Counted from the first letter of the stretch, positions 34,996 through 45,396 are shown. The stretch is DNA of 64,000 bases from Lederbergia wuyishanensis (GCF_022900255.1 NZ_JALIRM010000002.1:248001-312000), one strand, 5' to 3'. Numbers and translations are program-made. The notes: generated by a model from the letters alone, not told the origin.

Positions 34996-35014
34996 TTCCA
35001 CTATCTTGCCTCTC

Positions 35015-35809
35015 CTAAACTGCAGTCAACACAGTTGGAACACACGGATCCGTATCAAACAGCTCAAACTGCTTCCCAACCGGCATATCCTTTGCTTCCA
35101 ACGTCTGCTGCACACTCATCCGCGCAAGGTCTTTCATATTATTGTCTCTACTTAAATGAGCAAGATAAATCCGCTTCGTACAGTCGCCGATCACATCACT
35201 CATCGCAAGAGCGGCATCCTCATTCGATACATGCCCAACATCACTTAAAATTCTTCGTTTTACACTCCATGGATATCTTCCCATCTGCAGCATTTGAATA
35301 TCATGATTGCTTTCAAACACATACATATTCGCATTGGAAATGAGTCCTTTCATTCGGTCGCTCACATATCCCGTATCAGTAACGAGTACGAGTTTCTTCC
35401 CGCCCGAATGAAATATGTAAAACATCGGTTCCGCCGCATCATGCGATACTCCGAATGATTCAATATCCAATCCTCCGAAAGATTTCACCGTCTCCATACC
35501 AAATACAAACTTTTGCTCAACCGCAATTTCTCCGATCATGCCATCCATTGCCTGCCAAGTCTTCTCATTTGCATAGATTGGTAGTTTATATTTACGGGCC
35601 ATCACACCAAGCCCTTTTATATGATCACTGTGTTCGTGTGTGACGAGAATCCCGTTCAACTTAGCCGGGTTGCGGTCGATTTCTTGAAAAAGCTTGTCCA
35701 TCTGCTTTCCACTGAGTCCCGCATCGACTAAGAAAGAATGGGTGTCCGTTTCAACATATACGGCATTTCCAGAACTTCCGCTCGCCAGTACACTGAATTG
35801 CATTGACAT
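35015..35809 (-). CDS. yycJ: WalJ/YycJ metallo-beta-lactamase-fold exonuclease-like protein
   Basis: A 264-aa MBL-fold hydrolase with HEHSDH (about 58-63) and the further metal ligands Asp in VTDTGYV and His in LAHLSRDN. YycJ is the fifth gene of the wal operon; a 5'-3' DNA exonuclease role in repair has been described for the family. It starts 6 bp after the yycI stop. Confidence 0.93.
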   Translation of the reverse strand: MSMQFSVLASGSSGNAVYVETDTHSFLVDAGLSGKQMDKLFQEIDRNPAKLNGILVTHEHSDHIKGLGVMARKYKLPIYANEKTWQAMDGMIGEIAVEQKFVFGMETVKSFGGLDIESFGVSHDAAEPMFYIFHSGGKKLVLVTDTGYVSDRMKGLISNANMYVFESNHDIQMLQMGRYPWSVKRRILSDVGHVSNEDAALAMSDVIGDCTKRIYLAHLSRDNNMKDLARMSVQQTLEAKDMPVGKQFELFDTDPCVPTVLTAV

Positions 35810-35814
35810 CTAGT

Positions 35815-36627
35815 TCACTCCATTTTTGTATTCTCATTCGTTTGTTGTTGTGCTTGGATGATTTGTCCTTCAAAAGCATTCACAAGTAAATTTTCGATGG
35901 TACCGTCCTTATTTTTGGTCAAAAAATGCCATGTTGGGGTCAATACTTGTGTCGCTTCCATATTGACTAGCGAATAATAGCCGAGTTCGGAATCCAATAC
36001 CGTACTTCCTGGTTTCAATACTCCTTTTGAATAAAGAGCTTCAAGCGCACGGAGCGCAGGATACACTTCTTCTTTTTCACTAATTGGTTTAAATGTATCG
36101 ATATCGAGCATCGTTTGATCGTAGGATATGGCTTCCCCTTCATCATTCAATTGAAAAACAATATGCGCACTCCGATTCATGAACAACACTTTGTCATTGT
36201 ATTTTTGATAATACGTGACGGTGTTTTCTTCTTTGTTGTAGTTCCAAAAGCTATACAGTTCACCATGAAGTACATGTGTAAAAACATAATCATTCAGCTC
36301 AAGAAAATCTTCTCTTTCAACTACGACAATCGGTTTCTCCAATATCACATGAATCGATGATCGATCCTCTGGATATTCCACCTTTTCTTTCATCTTCATG
36401 ATATCATCTTCTGAAAAAATCTTCGTATTGGCACTCATATAATAGTCATTAACAACGTCCTTCGGTAGACCGTCATACACAATGCCATCTGATTTTAAAT
36501 TTTCTTCTAATGTTGCATCATTTCTTACTTCAAATTGCCTGCTCTTCGTCATTAACTGAGAAAAGAGGAAAACATCAAGGACGAGAAATGCAATGATGAA
36601 AATCGTTTTAATCCTATTCCAATCCAC
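35815..36627 (-). CDS. yycI: YycI, two-component system regulatory membrane protein
   Basis: A 270-aa protein with one N-terminal membrane helix (about 7-24) and an extracytoplasmic domain. YycI and YycH form a complex that modulates the WalK sensor kinase. It overlaps the yycH 3' end by 14 nt, indicating translational coupling. Confidence 0.93.
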   Translation of the reverse strand: MDWNRIKTIFIIAFLVLDVFLFSQLMTKSRQFEVRNDATLEENLKSDGIVYDGLPKDVVNDYYMSANTKIFSEDDIMKMKEKVEYPEDRSSIHVILEKPIVVVEREDFLELNDYVFTHVLHGELYSFWNYNKEENTVTYYQKYNDKVLFMNRSAHIVFQLNDEGEAISYDQTMLDIDTFKPISEKEEVYPALRALEALYSKGVLKPGSTVLDSELGYYSLVNMEATQVLTPTWHFLTKNKDGTIENLLVNAFEGQIIQAQQQTNENTKME

Positions 36628-37954
36628 TCATATCCCCCCTCTTGTCATTCTCAAAACGAATCCAAGAACCGGCATAGAGGTAATACCAGGAAGGCTCAAG
36701 AGTGAGAACCTCTGTTTCTGTATTCGAGGAACTCTTCGAAAGCCTATAGCCAACGAGAATGGATTCCAACATTTCTTGTTTAATACTTGGGTCCTCAAGT
36801 AAAGTGTTATATACATATTCACCCGACGGCAGCGTCGTTTTTGTTGGAACTCCAAAAGAATGTTTCAAGAAATAGGGGCGCTTATATTTTAATATTTCTT
36901 CGCTCCCCCAATATTGACTGATTTCTGTCATCCCTTGTTCATTAAAGACAGGATAATTATTCGAAAATAGGCGGAAATCAACTTTTCTATCAAATACCCC
37001 CATGTCAAAATAACGATAGCTGTCCGTCCAACCCTCATGTTCGTTAATAAAATCGATGCTTCGCTTCAATAAGTCGCGATTATTATTAATCGTCTGCGTG
37101 ATCGTTTCTTGTCCAGGGTTAATATAATCAATCATATTCGTAGAATAATCAACGTTCATGACACTTCTGTCGTCAGTAAATTGCACCCCGTTCGCAATAT
37201 CATCTCTTCGTACCTTGGTTGGATCTCGGAATAAGGCATTTTTAAATTTATCTGGATTAATATACTCAGCGAAATAAGTATATCCGACCATATTTTGTTC
37301 CTCGATTGGCAAATACATGACTCGTTTCGGGCCATCCTGACTCTTCAGTTCAAACCCTTTGTATTCATCATATATATTCTTTTTCTTTCTTGTTTCAATT
37401 CCAAGAGAAGCGACTTTATCCGGGTTTACATTGCTGTCGTATACGCGTCCTTCCTTCGTTGAGATAAAGGATACGGTTGAACTGTTTTTTGTATTGCTGT
37501 CCAAGTTAATAACAATCCGATCAAAAGAAGCGTTGGGAAGCACATCCGCTTCAAAGTGCATGACTCCTTTATATAGATCAAAAGGAACGACATCTGGATA
37601 AATAATTTCAATCCGATTGTTATCGGTGGACATTTTTTCAATTTGATATGGTTCAAGGATGCGCGCACTTCCAATATCGTAAAAGTTCCATTTGCTCATT
37701 TCCTGCAAAATACCTTTGATATCCTCTTCCACCACTGTTCCATAATGCGCTTCGTCAATGTGAAAGAGCACTTGTAATGGCTTAATGAGTTGTGAGGGTT
37801 CCCTTGATTCAGCAATGGAAATTTCATGAACGTATTTCGTGTCGCTGAACTCGTATTTAGGCTTATACGTCCATAAATTCCAAGTCAAAAAGACACTTAA
37901 AGCTACGAGCACGGTTAACACTATTGACTTAACTGTTTCATATTTCACAGCCAA
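36614..37954 (-). CDS. yycH: YycH, two-component system regulatory membrane protein
   Basis: A 446-aa protein with a single N-terminal membrane segment (about 9-28) and a large extracytoplasmic domain. It partners with YycI to control WalK. It overlaps walK by 10 nt and yycI by 14 nt, typical of the compact wal operon. Confidence 0.93.
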   Translation of the reverse strand: MAVKYETVKSIVLTVLVALSVFLTWNLWTYKPKYEFSDTKYVHEISIAESREPSQLIKPLQVLFHIDEAHYGTVVEEDIKGILQEMSKWNFYDIGSARILEPYQIEKMSTDNNRIEIIYPDVVPFDLYKGVMHFEADVLPNASFDRIVINLDSNTKNSSTVSFISTKEGRVYDSNVNPDKVASLGIETRKKKNIYDEYKGFELKSQDGPKRVMYLPIEEQNMVGYTYFAEYINPDKFKNALFRDPTKVRRDDIANGVQFTDDRSVMNVDYSTNMIDYINPGQETITQTINNNRDLLKRSIDFINEHEGWTDSYRYFDMGVFDRKVDFRLFSNNYPVFNEQGMTEISQYWGSEEILKYKRPYFLKHSFGVPTKTTLPSGEYVYNTLLEDPSIKQEMLESILVGYRLSKSSSNTETEVLTLEPSWYYLYAGSWIRFENDKRGDMSGLE

Positions 37955-39771
37955 TCATCCTCTTGTCCGGGGTCATATGGGAGAGTAAATAGAATCGTCG
38001 TCCCTTTTCCTTCCTTGCTCTTCGCCCAAATATCTCCGCCATGGGCTCCTATCATTTCCTTTGCGATTGCCAGACCAAGGCCTGTTCCTCCAAGCTGTCT
38101 CGTCCTCGCACGATCTACACGGTAAAAACGTTCAAAGACTTTTTGTATATTTTCCTTAGGTATACCGATACCCTGGTCACTGATGCTCACTTCAATTTTG
38201 TCATCCAGCACTTTTACTCGGAAAGTGATCGTACCACCTTCTGGCGAGTACTTCAGTGCATTTGAGATAATATTATCAATAACTTGCGTAAGCTTGTCCT
38301 CGTCAATTTCCACAAAAACAGCTTCTTTCGGAAACAGTCTTCGGAAATGAACATTGCGCTCTTTCGTCATTTCAAAACGATCAATGATGTAATTAAAGAA
38401 CGTAACAAAATCAACCCACGTAGGATTTATTTCAAAATTTCTTCGATCCATCTTTGAAAGCTGCAGTAAATCATTCACAAGGCGGATCATTCGTTCCGTT
38501 TCGAGTTGAGTGATGCTTAAGAAACGAGGTCCAAGTGTATCGTCTTTCATAGCACCCTCTTTTAACGCCTCTAAGTAGCTTCGCATCGTCGTAAGTGGAG
38601 TCCGTAATTCATGGGATACATTCGAAACAAAGTCTCTTCGCTCAGCATCCAGTTTTTCCTGCTCCGTTACATCATGAAGCACGACAATTAACCCGTTCAC
38701 AAATCCAGTTTCACGCTGAATAACAGACATATTTGCACGTAAAATAAAATGGTTTTCAGGTGTACTGTAGTCGAGAATAAGCGATTCTTTTTCTTCCAAT
38801 AGCTCTTCAAACGTATAATCTTCATCGAGATCAAGCAGTTCGGTAATCGGCTGGGAAATCACTGTTTCACGTGAAACGTCCAACATATCCGCCGCTCTCT
38901 CATTGATTAAAATGACTTTTCCTTTACGGTCAGTCGCAATAACTCCGTCCGTCATAAAGGTAAGTACGGAAGAAAGCTTGCGTCTCTCTCCTTCAGTCAT
39001 TGCTTGCGATTCCTGAAGCTTTTTCGTCAAATTATTAAAAGAATGAGCAAGTTGTCCAACTTCATCGTTTCCATACACACGGACTTTCCTGGAAAAGTTT
39101 CCTTTTGCCATTGCAGTTGCTTGCCGCTTCATATCAGAAATTGGTTTTGTGATCATTCTTGCAAGAACAATCCCGAGGATCGCCGTAATAAACATCGCAA
39201 TGATGGTACCTGTAATAAAAATGTTATTAATTTCGTCCATCTGTTCAAAAACAGTCTCAATCTTCGCAACAAGATAAATCACGCCAATGACTTCGCCGTT
39301 AAGCTTGATTGGTGAATATAACACCCAAATTCGACCTTTTGACTGCCTATCGTATAGGATTTTATCTTCTGCTTCGCCGACCTCAAGCGTTCTTTTTACC
39401 GCAGGATCCGTCGATTTTTTCCCGACATCTCCTTCTTTACTAGGCTCAGATGTACCAATGATGACACTCCGTTTATTGATGATGCGCACTTCGGATATGT
39501 CGTTCGTTGTAAAGTCGAACAGAAGATTTTTAATATCTTCTTCCAATGGATGGGCATCTTCCGCTGAGCGATCCTTCACGATTTCTTCACGAATGTTGTA
39601 TTCAAGAAGTGGGAGACGACCCTCAATTCCTTTTTGAAAGTTTGTCACAAGCTGGTCTTCAAGCTTCCCGACAAAATAGACCCCGATAATTTGCATGGCA
39701 ATCAGGATTAATAACACATAGATCAACACAAATTTAAGGTGTATCGATCTAAAAAAGCTTACTTTTTGCAT
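37945..39771 (-). CDS. walK: WalK sensor histidine kinase of cell-wall homeostasis
   Basis: A 608-aa kinase. Membrane helix 1 is at about 12-33, the extracytoplasmic PAS-like domain at 35-180 and helix 2 at 184-205. HAMP is at 206-258 and a cytoplasmic PAS at 262-370. The HisKA domain has the phosphorylated His387 (VSHELRTP), followed by HATPase with DQGIGI and GTGLGL motifs. It senses lipid II/cell-wall status and phosphorylates WalR. It is essential in most Bacilli and follows walR by 5 bp. Confidence 0.96.
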   Translation of the reverse strand: MQKVSFFRSIHLKFVLIYVLLILIAMQIIGVYFVGKLEDQLVTNFQKGIEGRLPLLEYNIREEIVKDRSAEDAHPLEEDIKNLLFDFTTNDISEVRIINKRSVIIGTSEPSKEGDVGKKSTDPAVKRTLEVGEAEDKILYDRQSKGRIWVLYSPIKLNGEVIGVIYLVAKIETVFEQMDEINNIFITGTIIAMFITAILGIVLARMITKPISDMKRQATAMAKGNFSRKVRVYGNDEVGQLAHSFNNLTKKLQESQAMTEGERRKLSSVLTFMTDGVIATDRKGKVILINERAADMLDVSRETVISQPITELLDLDEDYTFEELLEEKESLILDYSTPENHFILRANMSVIQRETGFVNGLIVVLHDVTEQEKLDAERRDFVSNVSHELRTPLTTMRSYLEALKEGAMKDDTLGPRFLSITQLETERMIRLVNDLLQLSKMDRRNFEINPTWVDFVTFFNYIIDRFEMTKERNVHFRRLFPKEAVFVEIDEDKLTQVIDNIISNALKYSPEGGTITFRVKVLDDKIEVSISDQGIGIPKENIQKVFERFYRVDRARTRQLGGTGLGLAIAKEMIGAHGGDIWAKSKEGKGTTILFTLPYDPGQEDDWL

Positions 39772-39776
39772 GATGC

Positions 39777-40484
39777 TTACTCCTGTTCAGGTGTGCGTAA
39801 GTAGTAGCCTACTCCCCTTCTTGTTACAATCCAGTTCGGATGGCTAGGATTATCTTCAATTTTCTCACGAAGGCGTCTTACGGTAACGTCAACTGTACGA
39901 ACGTCTCCAAAATAATCATAACCCCATACCGTTTGCAGCAAATGCTCCCTCGTCATCACCTGACCAATATGCTTCGCCAAGTAGTGAAGAAGTTCGAATT
40001 CACGATGCGTTAGTTCAATCGTCTCTCCATTTTTTGAAACGACGTACGCATTCGGATGAATCGTTAAATTTCCAACCGTAATATCATCATTTTCATCTTC
40101 TTCTGATTGTTGTGCCACTTGAGCATGACGACGCATATTTGCTTTCACACGCGCAATCAATTCCCTCGTACTGAATGGCTTTGTCACATAATCATCAGCA
40201 CCAAGCTCAAGTCCCAATACTTTATCAATTTCTGAATCCTTTGCGGTTAACATGATAATCGGCATTTCATATTTTTTGCGCACTTCTCTGCACACTTCCA
40301 TTCCGTCACGGTTCGGAAGCATAATGTCAAGCAGGATCATATCAGGCTTCATTTCCTCTACAAGCCTAAGAGCCTCGTCTCCGTCATAAGCGCACTGCAC
40401 AGTAAAGCCCTCTTTTGAAAGATTAAACTGAAGAATGTCTGCAATTGGCTTTTCATCGTCAACAACAAGTATCTTTTTATCCAT
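39777..40484 (-). CDS. walR: WalR response regulator
   Basis: A 235-aa OmpR/PhoB-type regulator. The receiver domain has the phospho-acceptor Asp53 (LLDIMLP), and the C-terminal winged helix contains [20 protein letters not shown]. It controls autolysin and wall-metabolism genes. It is the first gene of the wal operon; the M23 peptidase upstream is a plausible target. Confidence 0.96.
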   Translation of the reverse strand: MDKKILVVDDEKPIADILQFNLSKEGFTVQCAYDGDEALRLVEEMKPDMILLDIMLPNRDGMEVCREVRKKYEMPIIMLTAKDSEIDKVLGLELGADDYVTKPFSTRELIARVKANMRRHAQVAQQSEEDENDDITVGNLTIHPNAYVVSKNGETIELTHREFELLHYLAKHIGQVMTREHLLQTVWGYDYFGDVRTVDVTVRRLREKIEDNPSHPNWIVTRRGVGYYLRTPEQE

Positions 40485-40954
40485 GGCCTCATTTCCCCTT
40501 TACAATTAAAATCATATTTATGTGAACGAATTCTGTATTTCTATTCTTAGAGCATGCTCAATGGAGGATAAAAACGACCAAATCGTTTCCAGGAGGCGAG
40601 TTTCGAGCAACAAACTTGCTCAGGATATGCTGACTCTTGCATTGCCCAGGACGAAGGCACTTTTAGCAAAAGTTCCTTTTCCTGATACATGTGCAGCTGA
40701 GTAACAAGCCCACAGAAATTTGTAGTGTCATTTTCACCGGACTTTCTGAACATCCGCTCTTAATCTCTTTATTTTAGCATAAGAAAAGAGACAGGTCCAA
40801 GGGAGCTTTGCCCCGTTAGATTCTGTCTCTAGTGTATCTTTTTTAAAGGCTTTTTTTCTCAGAAATTCATCATCCCCGGTGAATAGAATTTCTAACTTTA
40901 TAAACTCACCTTTTGGTATAAAGCCCGACATTGGACTTTTACAAAACCAGCTTT
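40485..40954. other. Intergenic region walR-M23 peptidase
   Basis: 470 bp. It holds the wal operon promoter (not precisely located), a terminator for the peptidase at 40787-40830, and a relatively GC-rich stretch at 40570-40700 that may be another intergenic repeat. No supported gene. Confidence 0.4.
40783..40830 (-). terminator. Terminator of the M23 peptidase gene
   Basis: Outer stem AGAGACAG (minus strand, 40823-40830) with CTGTCTCT (40787-40794), then TTTTCTT on the minus strand. Confidence 0.7.
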
Positions 40955-42388
40955 TTAAAAGAAGCTCAATGGATTTCTCAACTGCCCGTTTTGGTACACT
41001 TCAAAATGAAGGTGGGTTCCTGTTGAGTTTCCAGTACTTCCCATAATTCCGATAGCGGAGCCTTTTTCAACTTTTTGTCCAACTGATACACTGATCTTGC
41101 TTAAATGAGCGTATACAGTGCGGTAACCGTTTTGATGGTCGATAACAATTTTATTGCCGTAGCCGCCATTATTCCAGCCCGCTTCTACGACGACTCCATT
41201 GTCAGCTGCCTTGATCGTGTAATTGCTTGGTCTTGCGATATCGATTCCTTTATGGTGTGCTCCCCAACGTTGACCTACACCACTTGACACGTATCCACCA
41301 TTCGTTGGCCATGTGAAGCTTCCACTGCCTCTGGATGGGATTACTTTTGTGCCTTTAATCGTAATTTGTTTTACAGGTTTTTCAAGGACTGTTTCCTTGA
41401 TGACTTCTTTTTTCGTTTGTTGACCATTTACTTCTTTAATTTTATATACGAAGGCGTTCTTACCATTCTTACCTTCTTGTTTAACTTTCGTTTCGCCTTT
41501 TGGCATCGAGTTATCTTCAATGACTTCAGTTTCATATGCAACAGTTTCTTCTTGATATTTCTCGCGGTCAACGGCTACATGAACGAGTGGTTTTGTAACA
41601 ACGGTATTCAATTCTTGCCCAATTTGAATGATGGAATCTTCTGTAATTCCTTTGTTCAGTTCTTTGATTTGCTTCATACTTAAATCATATTTTTTCGCGA
41701 TGATTTCAAGCGCTTCGCCTTTTTCAACGACATGCTTTTTCTCTTCAAGCGTACCTTTTTGCAACAACTTCACGGCATCTTTATAAGATAAGACATTTTT
41801 TGGATCTGTTTTTTCATCTTTGAAAAATAATGGTTCGTTGATGGAAACATTCAAGACACGTGATTCGTCTTTCTTAATTTCCGGAAGCTTTTCTTTCGTA
41901 GCCTTAAGCATGTTCACGAATGTTAATTCTTCTTTCGAAACATATTGAAGTTTAATATCGTTGATAACCTTCTCTGCTTCAGCGGTGTCTTTGACGTAAG
42001 TGACAGCTTTTCCATCCACCATAATAGCTGTCGCGACGGCTTTAACAGTTGCCAACTCATTAACCTTTGTCTCTACGGCAGCGTTATCTGCATTGGAACG
42101 AAATACTTGTTCGGAAATATATGTAAGTTTGTTTCCTAGTTCGAAGTTAAAGTCTTTGTATGTATCTCGTTGTTTGTTAATTAGTTTTTCAATTGTATTT
42201 TCGACTACGTCTTTATCCGATACCGTTCCGACATACGTACCGTCCATATACACATGGTATACGGTCTCCAGTTTTGCTTCAGCAGCAACCGAAGACGAGA
42301 TCATCATCAAAGCACATAGAAACGCCACGCATATTAGTAAAAATCTAGGTGTCGCGTTCCTCTTGGGCCGAGTAACCTCTAAATCCAT
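40955..42388 (-). CDS. Secreted M23 metallopeptidase with LysM and G5 domains
   Basis: A 477-aa protein. There is an N-terminal signal/anchor (about 15-37) and a repeat-like region to about 215. A LysM follows at about 218-262 (HVVEKGEALEIIAKKYDLSM), a G5 domain at about 270-350 and the M23 peptidase at 365-477. Zinc-site motifs HHKGIDIA and HLHFEVY are intact. It should cut peptidoglycan cross-bridges or stem peptides outside the membrane. The neighbouring walR and a WalR-box-like sequence upstream suggest control by WalRK. Confidence 0.9.
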   Translation of the reverse strand: MDLEVTRPKRNATPRFLLICVAFLCALMMISSSVAAEAKLETVYHVYMDGTYVGTVSDKDVVENTIEKLINKQRDTYKDFNFELGNKLTYISEQVFRSNADNAAVETKVNELATVKAVATAIMVDGKAVTYVKDTAEAEKVINDIKLQYVSKEELTFVNMLKATKEKLPEIKKDESRVLNVSINEPLFFKDEKTDPKNVLSYKDAVKLLQKGTLEEKKHVVEKGEALEIIAKKYDLSMKQIKELNKGITEDSIIQIGQELNTVVTKPLVHVAVDREKYQEETVAYETEVIEDNSMPKGETKVKQEGKNGKNAFVYKIKEVNGQQTKKEVIKETVLEKPVKQITIKGTKVIPSRGSGSFTWPTNGGYVSSGVGQRWGAHHKGIDIARPSNYTIKAADNGVVVEAGWNNGGYGNKIVIDHQNGYRTVYAHLSKISVSVGQKVEKGSAIGIMGSTGNSTGTHLHFEVYQNGQLRNPLSFF

Positions 42389-42910
42389 TTTGTTTTCCCC
42401 CTAAAGTAAACTTACTAACCTATTTTCTAGTCTGTATAGTAGGTATATAGTTGCAGAATAATTTTCTGTTAATACTTTATCATATAAATCTTCCAAAATG
42501 AGACAATATAAAACAATGTAATATAATTGTATAAATGTTGTCATTTCGCATGAGGAAGACGTGAAGTTGTAGTTTGGAAACCCTTTTGCAACAAGGTTTT
42601 CAGTATTTCGCGAGATAAATGACTGAATTTTCCGCTATGTTACATATAAAAGTATTTTATATTACAAACTTGTTACAACCATGTTTAAGTGGGTATAACT
42701 TTGGATATTTTTCCATGTTTTGGTGGGCACTTGTTATAACGTTTTCATTATGGATTCGGAGGCATCTAATCGGCGTAAAAATTCAGGAGTTAAAAAGGTT
42801 TTTAGTTTGAGGAACAAAAATGGTGGGATTCGATCAACTATCTAACTTTCCGGACAAATAAAAAAAGCACCACGAGAGGCTATGTCATCGCAATACTTTT
42901 TGTGGGAATG
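42389..42910. other. Intergenic region M23 peptidase-tRNA
   Basis: About 520 bp. A short plus-strand frame at 42619-42810 has hydrophobic character but no ribosome binding site. Promoter DNA of the peptidase lies in the first 150 bp. Confidence 0.35.
42517..42533. promoter_or_regulatory. WalR-box-like direct repeat
   Basis: TGTAAT, five bases, TGTATA, about 130 bp upstream of the M23 peptidase start. The known WalR box is two TGTWAH hexamers five bases apart; the second hexamer here has one mismatch. Position and neighbour support it, but the region is AT-rich and chance matches are likely. Confidence 0.3.
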
Positions 42911-42983
42911 TGGCTCGGGACGGAATCGAACCGCCGACACAAGGATTTTCAGTCCTTTGCTCTACCGACTGAGCTACCGAGCC
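42911..42983 (-). tRNA. tRNA-Phe (anticodon GAA)
   Basis: A 73-nt cloverleaf: acceptor GGCTCGG/CCGAGCC with discriminator A, D arm GCTC..GAGC, anticodon arm AAGGA-CTGAAAA-TCCTT with GAA, variable GTGTC, and T arm GGCGG-TTCGATT-CCGTC. CCA is not encoded. All stems pair. Confidence 0.97.
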
Positions 42984-43055
42984 GTAATAATATTTTGTTC
43001 CGCTTATTTATATCCGATCGTCCTTCACCCCCAACTCAGAGGGATTTGCAAGCCG

Positions 43056-43131
43056 TGGCTCGTTGGGGGTTGCTGCGTTGCTGGAGCACGGATGCCTTGC
43101 TTCGCTGCTCTACCGACTGAGCTACCGAGCC
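43056..43131 (-). pseudogene. Chimeric tRNA-Phe relic
   Basis: The first 25 nt (acceptor strand and D arm, 43107-43131) are identical to tRNA-Phe. The 3' half is replaced by unrelated sequence without anticodon or T arm, yet it ends in CGAGCC-A able to pair with the acceptor strand. It lies 73 bp from the intact gene and shares its 5' flank GTAAT. Probably a decayed tandem tRNA. Confidence 0.55.
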
Positions 43132-43711
43132 GTAATTATGTAGTTGTTCTGATTATAGTTTATCCAATTGTTTTTCATACCAAACCCAGTTGACAGTGTA
43201 AACGTTCTTTCTATTTGTGCCTATCTGCCAGTCTTTCATCAAAAGAAACTCTAGTAAAAAGAAAAGGAATTTTTGATAGGTTGTTACTACATTTCTATCA
43301 TTCCGTCGTTTTTAGAGATGATAAGTTTGATTCTATCACAAGTTTTAATAATAAGACAACATTTTTCGACAAAGTTTTTCTTTTTCCGCATTACTTTAGA
43401 CCTATTCCTTTTTACTCCTTTAATAGTATTTATCTTTCTTTCCCTCTATTCTACCGCCTCCTTCCTAGTCAGATAATAGAAACAAAGATATGAATCTATA
43501 AAATGAAGATGCGAAAATGAACAATTGTGAGTTTGTCATACCAACACTCAATCCGGCCAGTTTTGTCCCTCTTTATGTGAGTAAAATGAGCCGATTAATC
43601 ATTTTCAAGGGAGAAAATTTATTGCACTGACGAGGCAGAAAGAAAGGTCGTCCTCTAAAAAAATAAGGACAACCTGAATAGTTGGCTTCCATATGTGGCG
43701 ACACTTGAATT
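43132..43711. other. Intergenic region after the tRNA relic
   Basis: 580 bp, AT-rich. Short plus-strand frames at 43215-43493 are phenylalanine/serine-rich with no motif or ribosome binding site. I see no gene or clear regulatory element. Confidence 0.4.
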
Positions 43712-44965
43712 TCATATCTCAGCTTCACACTCAGTTGCCCGTTTCAAAAGCAGCTCCCTTTCACGTTCATTCCGAGTCATCGCCGCAGCCTTTTGGAATT
43801 CCATACGAGCCTCCTCGAATCGCCCTAACTTCATAAGAAAGTCACCTCGTATACTCGGCAGAAGATGATATTCTTTTAAAGAAGGCTCCTCATATAACTC
43901 GTCTACAATTTGCAATCCATAGACTGGGCCAAATGCCATGGATATCGCGACGGCCCGGTTTAGTTCAACGATGGGAGATGGCATAACCATTGATAAAGCT
44001 TCATAAAGTGCCGCAATGCGTGTCCAATTCGTTTCCTCTGGAGTACTAGCCTCGGCATGGCAAGCAGAAATGGCTGCCTGTAGAGAATATGGACCAAGTT
44101 CTCGTCCAAGCTTTTGACTGCGTTCCAATGCCGCCAATCCGCGACGAATGTGTAACTGATCCCACTTTGCCCGGTTTTGGTCCATTAAGAGGATGGGTTC
44201 ACCTGAGGAACTAACTCGGGTTTTTAGCCGCGAAGATTGTATCTCCATTAAAGCTACGAGTCCGTGAACTTCTGGTTCATTCGGTATGAGTTCAGCGATA
44301 ATCCTTCCTAGCCTTAAGGCTTCCTGACAAAGCAATGGGCGAATCCAATCACCTCCGGAGGACGCCGAATATCCCTCATTGAACATTATGTAAATAACTG
44401 CGAGTACTGAAGATAGTCGAGCATTTAACTCATCCTTTGCAGGCACTTCAAAAGGAACATTCGCAGAACGGAGAGTCTTTTTAGCTCTGACAATTCGTTG
44501 GGCAACTGTTGATTCAGATGTAAGGACAGAACGGGCAATTTCATCTGTTGTCAGCCCGCATAATAGCCGCAGAGTTAAGGCTACTCTTGCATCTTGGGAA
44601 AGCACTGGGTGGCATGTCATGAAAATGAGACGAAGGAGATCGTCACCAATCCCCTTGTCTAAATCAACGTTATCTTCAGTATATAAATCCTGTTCGTAGG
44701 CTAATTGTTCATACTTCTGATTACGCAACCTATTCCTGCGCAAAAAATCAATCGCACGCCTTTTAGCTGTCGTCATCAGCCAGGCGCCTGGCTTTTCTGG
44801 AATACCTGTCTTAGGCCATCGTTCAAGAGCAATCACCAAAGCATCGTGGGCAAGATCTTCTGCGAGCTCTACATCCCGTACCATCCTTGTTAAAGCTGCA
44901 ATAAGCTTCGCCGACTCCATCCGCCATATTGTTTCAATCGTTCGCTTCGCATCGGACTTAGTCAT
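43712..44965 (-). CDS. ECF RNA polymerase sigma factor with C-terminal extension (ECF42-like)
   Basis: A 417-aa protein. Sigma region 2 is at about 10-80 (DLAHDALVIALERWP) and region 4 at about 110-170 (LRLLCGLTTDEIARSVLTSESTVAQRI). A roughly 240-residue helical C-terminal extension is typical of the group that has no anti-sigma factor. Its start overlaps the stop of the DGPF gene by 4 nt. ECF42-type factors are known to pair with DGPF/YCII proteins, as here. The target promoters are unknown. Confidence 0.88.
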   Translation of the reverse strand: MTKSDAKRTIETIWRMESAKLIAALTRMVRDVELAEDLAHDALVIALERWPKTGIPEKPGAWLMTTAKRRAIDFLRRNRLRNQKYEQLAYEQDLYTEDNVDLDKGIGDDLLRLIFMTCHPVLSQDARVALTLRLLCGLTTDEIARSVLTSESTVAQRIVRAKKTLRSANVPFEVPAKDELNARLSSVLAVIYIMFNEGYSASSGGDWIRPLLCQEALRLGRIIAELIPNEPEVHGLVALMEIQSSRLKTRVSSSGEPILLMDQNRAKWDQLHIRRGLAALERSQKLGRELGPYSLQAAISACHAEASTPEETNWTRIAALYEALSMVMPSPIVELNRAVAISMAFGPVYGLQIVDELYEEPSLKEYHLLPSIRGDFLMKLGRFEEARMEFQKAAAMTRNERERELLLKRATECEAEI

Positions 44966-45396
44966 CTTTGCTTCTGTTCCTCAAGCTGTTTCCTGAGTGC
45001 CTCTTCCTTCGCTATCGTTTCCGGATTGTCGGTTAGATCCTCAGCTTCGAAAACCGGCCTTAACTCAATCTCCCCTTGACCAAATCCGTGGGGATCCGGC
45101 ATACGCAGAGCCCATTCAATTGCTTCTTCCCGAGATTTAACATCGATTAAGTAATAACCGGCGATTAATTCCTTCGCTTCTGTAAAAGGTCCATCCACAA
45201 CTTTGGGGCTTCCGCCAGGTTCCGGATAAGAAATTCTGATCCCCTTAGAACTTGGTTGCAAACCATCTCCAGCTAAAAGTACACCTGCTTTTACCAATTC
45301 CTCATTATATTTCATCATTTTATCAATAAGCTCCTGGCTAGGCAGAACACCCGCCTCCGAATCTGTCGATGCCTTTACAAGAATCATAAATCTCAT
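44962..45396 (-). CDS. DGPF/YCII-related domain protein, ECF partner
   Basis: A 144-aa ferredoxin-like-fold protein with the name-giving VDGPFTEAKELIAGY segment. It is the first gene of a two-gene operon with the ECF sigma factor (4-nt overlap). The molecular role is unknown; in related systems DGPF proteins are co-regulated targets or modulators. A second family member lies at 48060. Confidence 0.85.
   Translation of the reverse strand: MRFMILVKASTDSEAGVLPSQELIDKMMKYNEELVKAGVLLAGDGLQPSSKGIRISYPEPGGSPKVVDGPFTEAKELIAGYYLIDVKSREEAIEWALRMPDPHGFGQGEIELRPVFEAEDLTDNPETIAKEEALRKQLEEQKQR

Noticed and set aside
42619-42810. 63-codon hydrophobic frame
   Set aside because: No ribosome binding site; AT-rich intergenic DNA easily gives such frames.
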